A stretch of DNA of 64,000 bases from Flavobacteriaceae bacterium (GCA_030538275.1 JAUNUH010000002.1:62001-126000); one strand, 5' to 3'. Shown: positions 16,511 through 26,667, numbered from the stretch's first letter. Program-made: numbers and translations. The notes: generated from the letters alone by a model not told the origin.

Positions 16511-17962
16511 TTATTCTTTTTCGATAGTGAAATTATGTGCGATATTGAGCGGGCGCAGATAATACCTTTTTTTGAATCTATGGTCGCGTGTTCTTTGCAA
16601 GACGTCTTTGAGGGTTTGTAGCACTTTTTCGGTAAAATCGCCTTTATTTATCATTACGCATTCGGCGGCTACGGCATGTGCGGCATCGGTCATTTCTGCA
16701 CGTGTTGCAATTCCTGTTTTGTGCAGATTTTCAAGCACTTGCGTAGCCCAAATCACGGGAACGTGGGCGGCTTCACAAAACCATAGAATTTCGTCCTGTA
16801 CTTCGCTCATGCGGGCAAATCCTATTTCTACCGCCAAGTCGCCCCGCGCAATCATTACCCCAATAAGCTCCTTGCGCATGCCTTCTATGAGAAGAGAAGG
16901 TAAATTGGCCACGGATGCCGGTGTTTCTATTTTGAGTATGATGTAAGGTTTTTTGTCATACTTTTTGAGCGCATTTTGCAAGACGCGAATATCATGAGCA
17001 GAGTTTACAAAAGAATATCCAACAATATCTGCATGTTCCGATATAAAGTCCAGACATTCGAGGTCGTAATCTGTTAATGACGGAACTTCCAGTATAGAAT
17101 CAGGAAAATTCAAACCTTTTTCTGCTTTGATTTTTTTGCTTTTTTTTGAATTTCGAAGCATCAATAATTTCAGGTAATTGTCGTTTTTTTCAACAACAAT
17201 TGATTTTTGTGCTCCATCGTCTATCATCACGCGTTCGCCCACTTGAACACTATGCGTAATTCCTGGAAGAGTGCAGCCCAGCACCACATGTTCTGATTGT
17301 ATGGCGTGGGCAGACTCAGCAATATAAAATACTTCATCTTCTTGAATGACAACGCTTTTGGTGTCGTCAAAGAATTCAGTTCTGATTTTGGGTCCTGCCA
17401 AATCCATATAAATTTTGCAAGATGTTTGTGCTTCTTGTGCTTGTGTTTTGGCTAATTCTATTAGTTTTTTCCAGATTTTGGGATTGTCATGCGCACAATT
17501 GATTCGAATGATATTCATGCCATTTTCCAGCAAATTTCTCATCTTTTCGGGTTGGTCTAGAAATGCTGCATCGCAGGTGACCATAAGATAGGGAATTTTT
17601 TGATTGGCCCTATTTCCGAAAAGGGTTTGTGCGTTGGATTCCAATCTTTTTCTGCCTTCAATAAAATCACAAACTGGTTCTTTTCCAGGCGTATAACCAG
17701 GCATCAAACGTTTTTTTACCTGTACCAATTGGCTGGCCACATGGCTTTCAGATCCTGCAAAAGAAGACAAGCCGTGGGCATGCAGTGTATCTTGAAATGC
17801 TCTAATGTCGATACGTCTTAAAGCAATATAGTTGAGCAAATTTGTGATGGAAACCTTGTTTTTGGTTTCTGGACTTTCAAGCAATTTATGGTGCTCATTT
17901 TCTAATTCCACGATTTGACGTGAAATTTCATTTAATTCATCAAAAATTTCTTTGCTATTCAT
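16511..17962 (-). CDS. Pyruvate kinase-like protein with N-terminal extension and no C-terminal domain
   Basis: A 483-residue protein with the pyruvate kinase barrel core from about residue 123 to 445. Catalytic residues can be seen: Arg153 in IIRINCAHDN, Asp187 in DLAGPKIRT, Lys344 and Glu346 in IILKIETP, Asp375 in IARGDLAVEIG and Thr407 in ATQVLENL. Differences from ordinary pyruvate kinase: about 120 helical residues precede the barrel, the usual SGETA motif is replaced by NKGDFTE near 440, and the roughly 120-residue C-terminal allosteric domain is absent. It is the last gene after cysE-cysK, 12 bases downstream. The residues suggest catalysis is possible, but in vivo substrate and role are uncertain, and a canonical pyk may exist elsewhere. 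Confidence 0.82.
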   Translation of the reverse strand: MNSKEIFDELNEISRQIVELENEHHKLLESPETKNKVSITNLLNYIALRRIDIRAFQDTLHAHGLSSFAGSESHVASQLVQVKKRLMPGYTPGKEPVCDFIEGRKRLESNAQTLFGNRANQKIPYLMVTCDAAFLDQPEKMRNLLENGMNIIRINCAHDNPKIWKKLIELAKTQAQEAQTSCKIYMDLAGPKIRTEFFDDTKSVVIQEDEVFYIAESAHAIQSEHVVLGCTLPGITHSVQVGERVMIDDGAQKSIVVEKNDNYLKLLMLRNSKKSKKIKAEKGLNFPDSILEVPSLTDYDLECLDFISEHADIVGYSFVNSAHDIRVLQNALKKYDKKPYIILKIETPASVANLPSLLIEGMRKELIGVMIARGDLAVEIGFARMSEVQDEILWFCEAAHVPVIWATQVLENLHKTGIATRAEMTDAAHAVAAECVMINKGDFTEKVLQTLKDVLQRTRDHRFKKRYYLRPLNIAHNFTIEKE

Positions 17963-17974
17963 TTTTGGCTAATG

Positions 17975-18883
17975 TCAAAACAAACCGTCAACACTCAGAT
18001 ATCTTTCGCCTGTATCGTAATTAAAGCCTAATATTACGGCTCCGGGTTGGATTTCGGGTAGAATGTGTGCAATGGCGGCTAAGGTTGCGCCAGAAGAAAT
18101 TCCGCAAAAAATACCTTCTTTACGAGCTGCTTTTCTTGTGAAATCGAATGCTTCTTCTTTGGTTACTTGAATGCTGCCATCCAGTAAATCGGTTTGTAAA
18201 TTTTTTGGAATAAAGCCCGCTCCGATTCCTTGTATTGCATGTGGTCCTGGTTCTCCACCAGCAATTACCGGTGAATCTGTAGGTTCTACCGCCAATACTT
18301 TGAGATTAGGAAACTTTTGTTTCAAAACTTTGGCCACAGCTGTTATATGTCCGCCGGTTCCAACACCTGTAATGAGGTAATCTATTCCATCTGGGAAATC
18401 TTCTATCACTTCTTGCGCTGTAGTGCGTAGATGTGCGTCTATATTAGCCTCATTTACAAACTGTTGTGGCATCCAGGCGTTGGGTGTTGTGGCAGCCAGT
18501 TCGCTTGCTTTTTCTATGGCGGCTTTCATGCCTCCTTCGCGTGGAGTTAGAATGAATTCTGCCCCATACACTTCCATCAATTTTCTGCGTTCTATCGACA
18601 TAGATTCGGGCATGACAAGTATTAATTTATAGCCTTTTACAGCAGCCACCATAGCAAGTCCAACGCCTGTATTTCCAGAAGTCGGCTCGATAATTACGCT
18701 ACCTGGTTGCAGTAAGCCTTGTTTTTCTGCGGTTTCTACCATGCCCAATGCTATTCTGTCTTTGATGCTTCCGCCTGGATTGGCTTTTTCGAGTTTAATA
18801 TATACTTGATGTGTATCAAATAGTCTGTTTATTTTTACTACGGGAGTTTGGCCTATAGTTTCTAAGATATTATTTGCTTTCAT
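17975..18883 (-). CDS. cysK: Cysteine synthase (O-acetylserine sulfhydrylase)
   Basis: A 302-residue fold-type II PLP enzyme forming cysteine from O-acetylserine and sulphide. The PLP lysine is Lys41 in [11 protein letters not shown]. The substrate loop is [15 protein letters not shown], the phosphate-binding loop is [12 protein letters not shown], and the C-terminal SSGATLAA segment follows. It overlaps the upstream serine acetyltransferase gene by four bases (ATGA), so cysE and cysK are translationally coupled. That arrangement fits the CysE-CysK cysteine synthase complex. It is followed by the pyruvate kinase-like gene in the same operon. Confidence 0.95.
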   Translation of the reverse strand: MKANNILETIGQTPVVKINRLFDTHQVYIKLEKANPGGSIKDRIALGMVETAEKQGLLQPGSVIIEPTSGNTGVGLAMVAAVKGYKLILVMPESMSIERRKLMEVYGAEFILTPREGGMKAAIEKASELAATTPNAWMPQQFVNEANIDAHLRTTAQEVIEDFPDGIDYLITGVGTGGHITAVAKVLKQKFPNLKVLAVEPTDSPVIAGGEPGPHAIQGIGAGFIPKNLQTDLLDGSIQVTKEEAFDFTRKAARKEGIFCGISSGATLAAIAHILPEIQPGAVILGFNYDTGERYLSVDGLF

Positions 18884-19704
18884 ATACTAAAATTAATGGG
18901 TTCGTTTTCTGAAGTTATTGCTTTGATTTGTGTTTCTGATTTGGTAAACACCATAGAATAGGGAGCTACTGATTTGGTAAGAAATACGTTTCCACCGATC
19001 ACAGAGTTATTTCCTACAATGGTATTTCCTCCCAGGATGGTGGCGTTGGCATAGATTACAACATGGTCTTCTACCGTAGGATGGCGTTTGATGCCTTCTA
19101 GTTCTTTGCTTACTTGTAATGCGCCCAATGTAACACCTTGATATATATTTACAAATTTACCGATTTTGCAGGTTTCTCCTATTACAACACCTGTTCCGTG
19201 ATCTATAAAGAAAGGCGAGTCGATTTGGGCACTAGGATGAATGTCGATGCCCGTTCGGCTGTGGGCGTGTTCTGTAAGCATTCGTGGAACATATTCAAGA
19301 GATAAATCTTTTGCCATAATATGTGCAATCCTATAAATAGCAATGGCGTAAAATCCGGGATATGTATGCAAAATTTCGCCCAAGCAAGAAGCTGCCGGAT
19401 CTTTGCTCAGAAATTCATGAGCATCTTGTTGTAGATTTTTTAATAATTGGGGTGTTAATTGATAAAATTCATCTGTTTTTTGTTGAGCTTGATTCAGTTC
19501 CAACTGCATGTCAGACAGCATTTTAGTAAATTCAAGTTGATTGGATTTAAGTTGAATTTGTAATTCATCGTAAGTTTTTTCCTGGAGCGGAAAAAGAAAT
19601 GTAAGGAAGTTTTCTAGCCAATCAAAAAGATCGTTTTTGTTGGGTACTTGTTGATATTCGGGTTTGAAATTGTCAAGAATTTGTTGAATTAAAATTTCGC
19701 TCAT
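18880..19704 (-). CDS. cysE: Serine O-acetyltransferase
   Basis: A 274-residue left-handed beta-helix acetyltransferase making O-acetylserine from serine and acetyl-CoA, the first step of cysteine synthesis. An N-terminal helical region (residues ~1-120) precedes hexapeptide repeats: [40 protein letters not shown], then [17 protein letters not shown] and [15 protein letters not shown]. The catalytic Asp/His region is [12 protein letters not shown]. It is the first gene of the cysE-cysK-pyruvate kinase-like operon and is divergent from lplA across about 150 bases. Confidence 0.94.
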   Translation of the reverse strand: MSEILIQQILDNFKPEYQQVPNKNDLFDWLENFLTFLFPLQEKTYDELQIQLKSNQLEFTKMLSDMQLELNQAQQKTDEFYQLTPQLLKNLQQDAHEFLSKDPAASCLGEILHTYPGFYAIAIYRIAHIMAKDLSLEYVPRMLTEHAHSRTGIDIHPSAQIDSPFFIDHGTGVVIGETCKIGKFVNIYQGVTLGALQVSKELEGIKRHPTVEDHVVIYANATILGGNTIVGNNSVIGGNVFLTKSVAPYSMVFTKSETQIKAITSENEPINFSI

Positions 19705-19857
19705 TGTCTATGATTGTAGGAGTAAATTTTTTCGGTTTAAAATTAGGGTTTAATTATGAAATGTAGCTTATCTATCTGATGAAAATTGCAGATTAATTAT
19801 CAAAGCTTTTTTTAACAGAAGTAAAATTATTTAACTTTATACCCAATTTAAATTTCT

Positions 19858-20844
19858 ATGATTATCATTGAATCTCCATCTCAGGATGCCTATTTTAATA
19901 TTGCCTCGGAGGAATTTTTAATGCAAAATTACCCCGGGCAAAAAATATTTTTATTATACGTAAACGCGCCTTCTATTATAGTTGGAAAATTTCAAAATAC
20001 CTTGGCCGAGATTAATTTGGATTATGTCAATGCAAATTCCATCAAAGTTGTACGTCGAATGAGTGGAGGAGGAGCGGTTTATCATGATTTGGGCAATCTT
20101 AATTTTTCATTTCATGTACCACATTTGGATCAAGATTTTTTTGATTTCAGTCAATTTACACAACCGGTTGTCGATATGTTGAATTCTCTTGGGGTTCCAG
20201 CAGAATTGAAGGGTAGAAATGATTTGCTGGTAGATGGAAAAAAATTCAGTGGTAATGCCAAATTGTTGCGTTATGGGAAAATTGTTCAGCATGGAACGAT
20301 ATTGATAGATTCAGAAATGAGTGTATTGGCAGATGCTTTGAAGGTGAATCCGCTCAAATTTATCGACAAGGCCACCAAATCTACACGTGCGCGCGTAACC
20401 AATCTATCTTCTTATCTACCAGAGGGATTTACGCCTGAAAAATTCAAAAATGAACTGATTACGTACATGTTACAACAGAATGAGAAGGCGACTTTGTATA
20501 ATTTTACTGCAGAAGAAATTGATAAAATCAATCAATTGGCAACCGAAAAGTACAGCAGCTGGGATTGGAATTTTGGGTTTTCACCCAATTATAATTTCAA
20601 GCGTGCCATCAAGGTTCCAGCAGGATTTATAGAAGCGCATATAGATGTAGTACGAGGCGGCACGATTCAAAATGTAAAAATATTCGGCGATTTCTTCGCA
20701 TCAGAACCGATTGAAGATTTAGAAAAACAACTTATAGGCAAAAATCACGATATCGATTTCCTCACAGAATTTCTATCTACGCTAGACCTTAAAAGTTATT
20801 TTGGTGAGGTTTCTGTCGATGAAATCATTCCATTATTCAAATAA
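19858..20844 (+). CDS. lplA: Lipoate-protein ligase A
   Basis: A 328-residue enzyme that activates lipoate with ATP and attaches it to lysines of 2-oxoacid dehydrogenase E2 subunits and the glycine cleavage H protein. Seen: the family motif VRRMSGGGAVYHDLGNLNFS near residue 62, the lysine-containing KKFSGNAKLLRYGKIVQHGT near 125, and the KSTRARVTNL segment near 172. The last ~90 residues form the small C-terminal accessory domain of two-domain LplA (FKRAIKVPAGFIEAHIDVV). It is alone on the plus strand and convergent with nhaA, 3 bases away. Confidence 0.94.
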   Translation: MIIIESPSQDAYFNIASEEFLMQNYPGQKIFLLYVNAPSIIVGKFQNTLAEINLDYVNANSIKVVRRMSGGGAVYHDLGNLNFSFHVPHLDQDFFDFSQFTQPVVDMLNSLGVPAELKGRNDLLVDGKKFSGNAKLLRYGKIVQHGTILIDSEMSVLADALKVNPLKFIDKATKSTRARVTNLSSYLPEGFTPEKFKNELITYMLQQNEKATLYNFTAEEIDKINQLATEKYSSWDWNFGFSPNYNFKRAIKVPAGFIEAHIDVVRGGTIQNVKIFGDFFASEPIEDLEKQLIGKNHDIDFLTEFLSTLDLKSYFGEVSVDEIIPLFK

Positions 20845-20847
20845 TAT

Positions 20848-22203
20848 CTAATTCACGATTTTATTTTGTTTTGCTTCGGCTTTTTTATTGGCGATTTTAA
20901 TAATAATAAAGCCTATTATACTCGCAATAAAAGTCGTAATCAATACGCCTATTTTTGCTTGCATATCGTATAAAGGATCCCTAAATGCGAGCCCTGCAAT
21001 GAAAAGTGACATGGTGAAACCTATTGCAGCAAGGAATCCTGTTCCAAGCAAATGAAGTTTTGTCATTCCTGTGGGTAAGGGTGCAATTTTTAATTTTATC
21101 AAAATGCTGGAAATAACATAAACACCAATCACTTTTCCGAACAATAAACCAAAAATGACACCTAGGGTAACCGGAGAAGTTATCAATTCCCCGAAATCTC
21201 CTGTAATGGTTACACCCGCATTAGAAAAGGCAAAAATGGGCATTACGATAAACGAAACAAATGGGTGAAGGCTATGTTCGAGTTTTTGCAAAGGTGGAAT
21301 GGCACGGTCCGAAACATGTCGCATTTGGTCCAAAACAACGACCTGCGCATGAGAAAGTGTGGGGTCATCGGTGGGGTCCAAAGCCACAAATCGCGTTAAT
21401 AGTTGATTCATTTTTCTGGAGAAAATATTTTCAGGAATTTTGGCCGTAGCCGGAATCGTAAGTGCTGCCAATACCGCCGCAATAGTGGCATGTATTCCAG
21501 ACATCAGGAAAGCAATCCACAATCCACCAATTCCTACAACCGCATAGAATAAAGCAGAACGTACACCTATTTTGTTGGCTACAATCATCACGATTAAGAA
21601 AATAGCTGCTACAATCAAACTAGTAGTCTCGATATGCGAAGTGTAGAAAAAAGCAATGACCAAAACAGCACCTATATCATCTGCAATAGCCAGAGCAGTG
21701 AGAAATATCTTAAGCGAAACGGGTACTTTATTACCAATTAAATATAACAATCCTAATGCAAATGCAATGTCTGTGGCCATGGGAACTCCCCATCCGTTGC
21801 TGGGCTCGCCAGAAGGATTGATAGAAAAATAAATCAATGCAGGGAATAACATGCCGCCAATGGCCGCACTTAATGGCAATATGGCATTACGTGGATTGCT
21901 CAATTCGCCAGAAATAATCTCCCGCTTGAGCTCAAGACCCACTACAAAAAAGAAAATCGCCATCAATCCATCATTAATCCAATGATGCAAATCCTTGTCG
22001 ATCATAGCATCGTTGAATCCAATTTTGAAATGAACTTTCCAGATATCATGATACCATTCCTGAAGGGGAGAATTGGCAAGTATCATTGCTAAAAAAGCCG
22101 TTACAAAAAGTAAAATTCCACTGGTGGTGCTTCTCCCAATAAATCGTTGAATGGGATTAATAAATAAGATATCAACCAGTTCTTTTTTAACAGTGTTACT
22201 CAT
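20848..22203 (-). CDS. nhaA: Na+/H+ antiporter NhaA
   Basis: A 451-residue inner-membrane antiporter with about 12 helices that exports Na+ in exchange for protons. The paired transport aspartates are in LTALAIADDIGAVLVIAFFY (helix V). VVGLELKREIISGELSNPRN and VGMATDIAFALG-type (VPMATDIAFALGLLYLIG) segments are family hallmarks. A loop of ~60 residues after helix VIII (LTRFVALDPTDDPTLSHAQ) is a common insert in Bacteroidota NhaA. A -7 box lies just upstream at 22234-22227. Confidence 0.95.
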   Translation of the reverse strand: MSNTVKKELVDILFINPIQRFIGRSTTSGILLFVTAFLAMILANSPLQEWYHDIWKVHFKIGFNDAMIDKDLHHWINDGLMAIFFFVVGLELKREIISGELSNPRNAILPLSAAIGGMLFPALIYFSINPSGEPSNGWGVPMATDIAFALGLLYLIGNKVPVSLKIFLTALAIADDIGAVLVIAFFYTSHIETTSLIVAAIFLIVMIVANKIGVRSALFYAVVGIGGLWIAFLMSGIHATIAAVLAALTIPATAKIPENIFSRKMNQLLTRFVALDPTDDPTLSHAQVVVLDQMRHVSDRAIPPLQKLEHSLHPFVSFIVMPIFAFSNAGVTITGDFGELITSPVTLGVIFGLLFGKVIGVYVISSILIKLKIAPLPTGMTKLHLLGTGFLAAIGFTMSLFIAGLAFRDPLYDMQAKIGVLITTFIASIIGFIIIKIANKKAEAKQNKIVN

Positions 22204-22226
22204 AAGTTTTATTGATTAATTAGGCG

Positions 22227-22234
22227 CAAAGATA
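22227..22234 (-). promoter_or_regulatory. -7 box upstream of nhaA
   Basis: TATCTTTG on the minus strand matches TAnnTTTG and ends 23 bases before the nhaA ATG. No TTG is found at the expected distance. Confidence 0.45.
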
Positions 22235-22301
22235 AAAGGTTTTGATAATATTTAAATATTACACAATCCATTTCCAGGATTTATAACAAAGATTTAATCT
22301 A

Positions 22302-23387
22302 TTAATATCTTACTTTCAAAGCGATATCGCCCCAATTATCACTCAATTTTTTATTGGTGAAAAACACTTGACCCTTTTTTGACAAAACTTCCCAGGCAAT
22401 TAAACTTGTGATATCGTCTATGTTTTCGATGCCTTCTTTTTCATCTTCTTCTAATAATTCAAAGTTGCGTTCATCCTTGAACCTCACAGGTTGTTGAAAT
22501 CCTTTGGTAAGCACTAGTGTATCGCCCCTACCATCTATTGCTGCACGATATATTTCTTGAAGATCTGTAAGTAATTTTTGTTGTGAAATAGCTTCGTTTA
22601 AATTTTCAAGGGCTATTTTTCCATTTTCTTCCTGAATTTTTTGCATTTCGGCCCAGGCTTGTTCAGCAATTTGATGTGGTGAAACTTCATTATAATTAAT
22701 TGGTGAAAAACCATAATAAGCTTCTTTGCGATTAGCCACCTGCAAAAGTTTGGAATAATTTGATTCTGTAGTGATTACTAGGGTTTTAATGCCGTTTCGG
22801 TTGTATATTTTTTCCAAAGCCATGTCCACTTCATTAAAATAATTACGAATTTGGTTATCCACATTTTTGGTGTCACTTTTGGCTGTATTGCTCGTTACAT
22901 AATAGGGATTTTCGGCAAAAGGAAATCCCTCTTCCATTATTTCTTTTTCAATAGAATCATTCAGCATGAGAAATAGATTTACGCCACTTTGGGAGAGAAT
23001 CATCACTTGGTACTGATGTGTATATTGCATCATTCTCATAAGACTATTGAGCTTGAAATGATCAGAAATCATCACCCTATTATCATGCACTGAAAAAGGA
23101 AATTGGAACATTTCTTCCTCATTTTCAGAAATGAAAATATGCAGGCTGTCCAGTTGGTGATTGTGATCAATTTTTTCTGGTAATTGGTCTAATTTCTCCA
23201 AAAGTTCAGAAATTTCTCTCTTATTATATTTGTCGAGTAGTCGTTTTTGCGCATCGCTGATAAGATTTTTCAAGACGATAACGTCTTTTTCATTGTCTGG
23301 GCGAGTCCTGTGCGTATTCAGCATGAGCGTAACACTTGGGTTTTGCCTGCTGCTCTTCAATTTTTCAATTTGTTCAATTGTAATCAT
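22302..23387 (-). CDS. Bacterial eRF1-like (baeRF family) protein
   Basis: A 361-residue protein resembling bacterial relatives of archaeo-eukaryotic release factor eRF1/pelota. The N-terminus (SRQNPSVTLMLNTHRTRPDN) starts a domain corresponding to the catalytic domain. Near 125 lies YQVMILSQSGVNLFLMLNDS, and the C-terminal third (DGRGDTLVLTKGFQQP, then ITSLIAWEVLSKKGQVFFTN) matches the pelota-like third domain with its AWEVL and GQVFF strand. I see no GGQ motif, so classical peptide release is unlikely. Proposed roles for the family include ribosome rescue and stress hibernation, but none is proven. It stands alone on the minus strand upstream of nhaA. Confidence 0.72.
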   Translation of the reverse strand: MITIEQIEKLKSSRQNPSVTLMLNTHRTRPDNEKDVIVLKNLISDAQKRLLDKYNKREISELLEKLDQLPEKIDHNHQLDSLHIFISENEEEMFQFPFSVHDNRVMISDHFKLNSLMRMMQYTHQYQVMILSQSGVNLFLMLNDSIEKEIMEEGFPFAENPYYVTSNTAKSDTKNVDNQIRNYFNEVDMALEKIYNRNGIKTLVITTESNYSKLLQVANRKEAYYGFSPINYNEVSPHQIAEQAWAEMQKIQEENGKIALENLNEAISQQKLLTDLQEIYRAAIDGRGDTLVLTKGFQQPVRFKDERNFELLEEDEKEGIENIDDITSLIAWEVLSKKGQVFFTNKKLSDNWGDIALKVRY

Positions 23388-23538
23388 AATATATTAATTT
23401 ACGAATTTGTTTTAAAACTTAGATCTTTATTATGTTTTTCGCAATACGAATTTTATAAAAATTGCAACCTAATCAACATGAATTATACCATTTTTAAAAT
23501 AAAACTTATAAATTAAATGTTAAAATAGGTTAAAAAAT

Positions 23539-23605
23539 TACTTTTGTGTAATATATACATGATAGAATTGATTCGGCGTCAAAGGTTATGCTTTGAAGCC
23601 TTTTT
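23539..23605 (+). ncRNA. Possible small RNA with terminator hairpin
   Basis: In a 448-base gap (23388-23835) without any gene, a perfect -7 box TACTTTTG (23539-23546) is followed by a hairpin with arms GGCGTCAAAG (23575-23584) and CTTTGAAGCC (23591-23600) and then TTTTT. The hairpin points along the plus strand, although no plus-strand gene precedes it. An RNA of about 50 bases is possible. There is no -33 TTG. The rest of the gap shows nothing that I can name. Confidence 0.25.
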
Positions 23606-23835
23606 GCCTCAACTTTAGGTTTTTTTTGATGAAAAAATGAATTTTGATTCTTCGCAGATTTATTCTGGTTCTAGCGTTTAGGATGAGATTCTCTCACCAA
23701 AATATTGAAAAATAAACCCATTTGCAGTTATTCCAAATAATAGTATTCAGAATACAATTCTGTGCTCTATTTATTAAAACAAGAAAAATATTCTGTCAAA
23801 ATTTAAAATAAATCAATTGGAAGCGATTTCTAGGT

Positions 23836-26667
23836 TTAGCCCACGATATTTATAATTTTTCCTGGAACAATAATTATTTTTGAAGGTGTTCTGCCTGCTA
23901 ATTGTTGTTGTGTCCTTTCATCTTCAAGTATTAATTTTTCGATTTCTTTTGAGGACAAAGTCAAGGGTAATTTTATCGTAAAACGCATTTTTCCATTGAA
24001 AGAAACCGGATATTCCTTGTTGTTTTCTATGAGATACTTTTCTTCTGCCACGGGATATTCGACTGTAGAAATACTATGATCATGCCCTAGGAGCATCCAG
24101 ATTTCTTCAGCTATATGCGGTGCAAAAGGTGAAAGTAATACGGTCATTGGTTCCAGAATTTTGCGTTTATGCGTATTTTGTTTTTGAAGCTCATTTACAG
24201 CAATCATGAACGCAGAAATTGAGGTATTGAAGGAAAAACTTTCGATATCTTCAGTTACTTTTTTAATCAGTGTATGTAAAATTTTGTATTCTTCTTGAGT
24301 AGGTTCATCATCAGAAACAAAAAATTCTTCATTCACAGAAAAGAGTTTAAAAAATTTCTTTAAAAAGCCAAAAACACCACTCAATCCATTGGTATTCCAT
24401 GGTTTTGATTGTTCTATTGGGCCCAAAAACATTTCATACATTCTCAACGTATCCGCGCCGTATTCTGCACAAATATCATCGGGATTCACGACATTAAATT
24501 TTGATTTCGACATTTTTTCTACCTCACGAGTTACCAAAAAGGGCTCACCAGGTGTTCTTGTGTAAAAATCTGCTCTGGCTGTATCATTACGCCATTCTTT
24601 GAATTTATTAATATTCAATTGATTGGCGTTATTTACAAAATTCACATCCACATGCACAGGTACAGTTTCGAATTGATCGAGTAATTCTGCAGAAATATAA
24701 TTTCCTGTTTGAATATCTCGATGTGCAAATGCGCTTTCTCCCAAAATCATTCCTTGATTTATCAACTTTTTGAAGGGTTCATCTACTTGTAAATATCCCC
24801 TGTCGAACAAGAATTTAGTCCAAAATCGTGCATATAATAAATGCCCGGTAGCATGTTCGCTGCCGCCAATATATAAATCGACATTTCCCCAATATTCCAA
24901 AGCTTCCCTCGACGCAAATTGAGTTGAATTATCTGCATCCATATATCTGAACATGTACCACGAACTACCGGCCCATCCGGGCATTGTGTTCAATTCCAAG
25001 GGAAATACGGTTTTTTCGTCTATCCACGCTGTATTCACCACCTCTTGTTTAAGTTCACTCCAAGCCCATTTTTCTGCACGTCCCAAAGGTGGTTCGCCGG
25101 TTTTGGTAGGCAAATATTCATCAATTTCAGGTAATTCGAGAGGTAAACAACTCGTTGGAATTGGCGTTGGAATTCCGTTTTTGAAATAAATTGGAACGGG
25201 TTCACCCCAATATCTTTGCCGACTGAATACAGCATCACGCAATCGATAATTGATTTTTTGAGTTCCGATTTTCTTTTCTTGAAGTGCCGCAATGGCTTTG
25301 GGAATGGCGTCTTTTACGTTTAATCCATTCAAAAAATCAGAATTTTGAAGTTTTGTTGCTGCTTCTTTATCAGAAAAAGCGTTTTCGCTTAAATCAATTC
25401 CTTCAAATATTTCGGGAATGGGGAGGTCAAAGTGCTTAGCAAAGGCAAAATCACGTTCATCTCCGGCTGGAACAGCCATAACGGCACCTGTTCCGTATCC
25501 AGCCAAAATATAGTCTGCAATCCAAATGGGGATTGGTGTGCCTGTAAAGGGGTGCAAGGCATAAGCACCGGTGAATTCACCTGTTATTTTTTTGATATCT
25601 GCCATTCGTTCGCGTTCGCTGCGTTTGGCAGTACTATCGATATAATTCTGGATTGTTTCTTTTCTTTCTGTTGATGTAATGTGTTGAACAAGTTCGTGTT
25701 CTGGAGCCAAAACAAGAAAAGAAGCCCCAAAAATAGTATCTGGACGTGTGGTAAAAACCTTGATTTCAAAGTCTGAATTTTCAACTTTAAAATTTAATGC
25801 AGCGCCTTGGCTTTTTCCAATCCAGTTTTTTTGACTTTCTTTTAAAGCTTCTGGCCATTCCAGCGCATTTTCATTAAAGGAAATTCCATTGAGTAATCTT
25901 TCTGCATAGGCTGTGATGCGCATCATCCATTGGGTCATTTTTTTGCGTTCTACGGGATGCCCACCACGTTCAGAAACACCGTTCACCACCTCGTCATTTG
26001 CCAATACGGTCCCAAGCGCGGGACACCAGTTTACCTCTGCTTCGGCCAAAAATGCCAAACGATAATTCAGTAAAATATCTGATTTTTCTTTTTCAGAGAA
26101 ATTTCTCCATTCATCAAATCCAAAAGTTTTTGTTTGTGAGGTGGCGGCGTTTAAATTTACATTACCTTCTGTATCAAACAATTCTATCAATTCGTCAATG
26201 GGTCTCGCTTCTTGCGTTTCGTAAGAGAAATATGAATTGAATAATTGGATAAAAATCCATTGTGTCCACTTGTAATATGCGGGGTTGGATGTGCGAACTT
26301 CTCTTTCCCAATCGAACGCAAAGCCGAGTTTGTCTAATTGTTCTCTATATCGTGTGATATTTTCTATGGTGGTAACAGCAGGGTGCTGCCCTGTTTGTAT
26401 GGCATATTGTTCTGCGGGTAACCCAAAGGAGTCATAACCCATGGGATGTAGTACATTATAGCCTTTGTGTCGCTTGTAACGAGAATAAATATCAGATGCA
26501 ATATACCCAAGTGGATGACCAACATGCAATCCAGCCCCCGAAGGGTAGGGAAACATATCGAGCGCATAAAACTTGGGTTTTTTGGAATTATTTACGGCTT
26601 TGTATGTTTGATTTTTGCGCCAGTAATTTTGCCATTTGGGTTCGATTTGATTGGGGTGATATTGCAT
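23836..26667 (-). CDS. leuS: Leucyl-tRNA synthetase
   Basis: A 943-residue class I aminoacyl-tRNA synthetase that charges tRNA-Leu. The ATP-binding HIGH motif is in PSGAGLHVGHPLGYIASDI near residue 42 and the KMSKS motif is in EKMSKSKFNVVNPDDI near 700. An editing (CP1) domain lies between (VFTTRPDTIFGASFLVLAPE and GTGAVMAVPAGDERDFAFA). The C-terminal anticodon-binding and LeuRS-specific parts are present (LSPFAPHIAEEIW). It begins 26 bases after plsC and is the third gene of a pth-plsC-leuS transcript. The length suits bacterial LeuRS with the Bacteroidota insert. Confidence 0.97.
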   Translation of the reverse strand: MQYHPNQIEPKWQNYWRKNQTYKAVNNSKKPKFYALDMFPYPSGAGLHVGHPLGYIASDIYSRYKRHKGYNVLHPMGYDSFGLPAEQYAIQTGQHPAVTTIENITRYREQLDKLGFAFDWEREVRTSNPAYYKWTQWIFIQLFNSYFSYETQEARPIDELIELFDTEGNVNLNAATSQTKTFGFDEWRNFSEKEKSDILLNYRLAFLAEAEVNWCPALGTVLANDEVVNGVSERGGHPVERKKMTQWMMRITAYAERLLNGISFNENALEWPEALKESQKNWIGKSQGAALNFKVENSDFEIKVFTTRPDTIFGASFLVLAPEHELVQHITSTERKETIQNYIDSTAKRSERERMADIKKITGEFTGAYALHPFTGTPIPIWIADYILAGYGTGAVMAVPAGDERDFAFAKHFDLPIPEIFEGIDLSENAFSDKEAATKLQNSDFLNGLNVKDAIPKAIAALQEKKIGTQKINYRLRDAVFSRQRYWGEPVPIYFKNGIPTPIPTSCLPLELPEIDEYLPTKTGEPPLGRAEKWAWSELKQEVVNTAWIDEKTVFPLELNTMPGWAGSSWYMFRYMDADNSTQFASREALEYWGNVDLYIGGSEHATGHLLYARFWTKFLFDRGYLQVDEPFKKLINQGMILGESAFAHRDIQTGNYISAELLDQFETVPVHVDVNFVNNANQLNINKFKEWRNDTARADFYTRTPGEPFLVTREVEKMSKSKFNVVNPDDICAEYGADTLRMYEMFLGPIEQSKPWNTNGLSGVFGFLKKFFKLFSVNEEFFVSDDEPTQEEYKILHTLIKKVTEDIESFSFNTSISAFMIAVNELQKQNTHKRKILEPMTVLLSPFAPHIAEEIWMLLGHDHSISTVEYPVAEEKYLIENNKEYPVSFNGKMRFTIKLPLTLSSKEIEKLILEDERTQQQLAGRTPSKIIIVPGKIINIVG

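Noticed and set aside
23388..23835. Coding potential in the gap before leuS
   Set aside because: Stop codons are frequent in all frames; only the hairpin and box noted above stand out.
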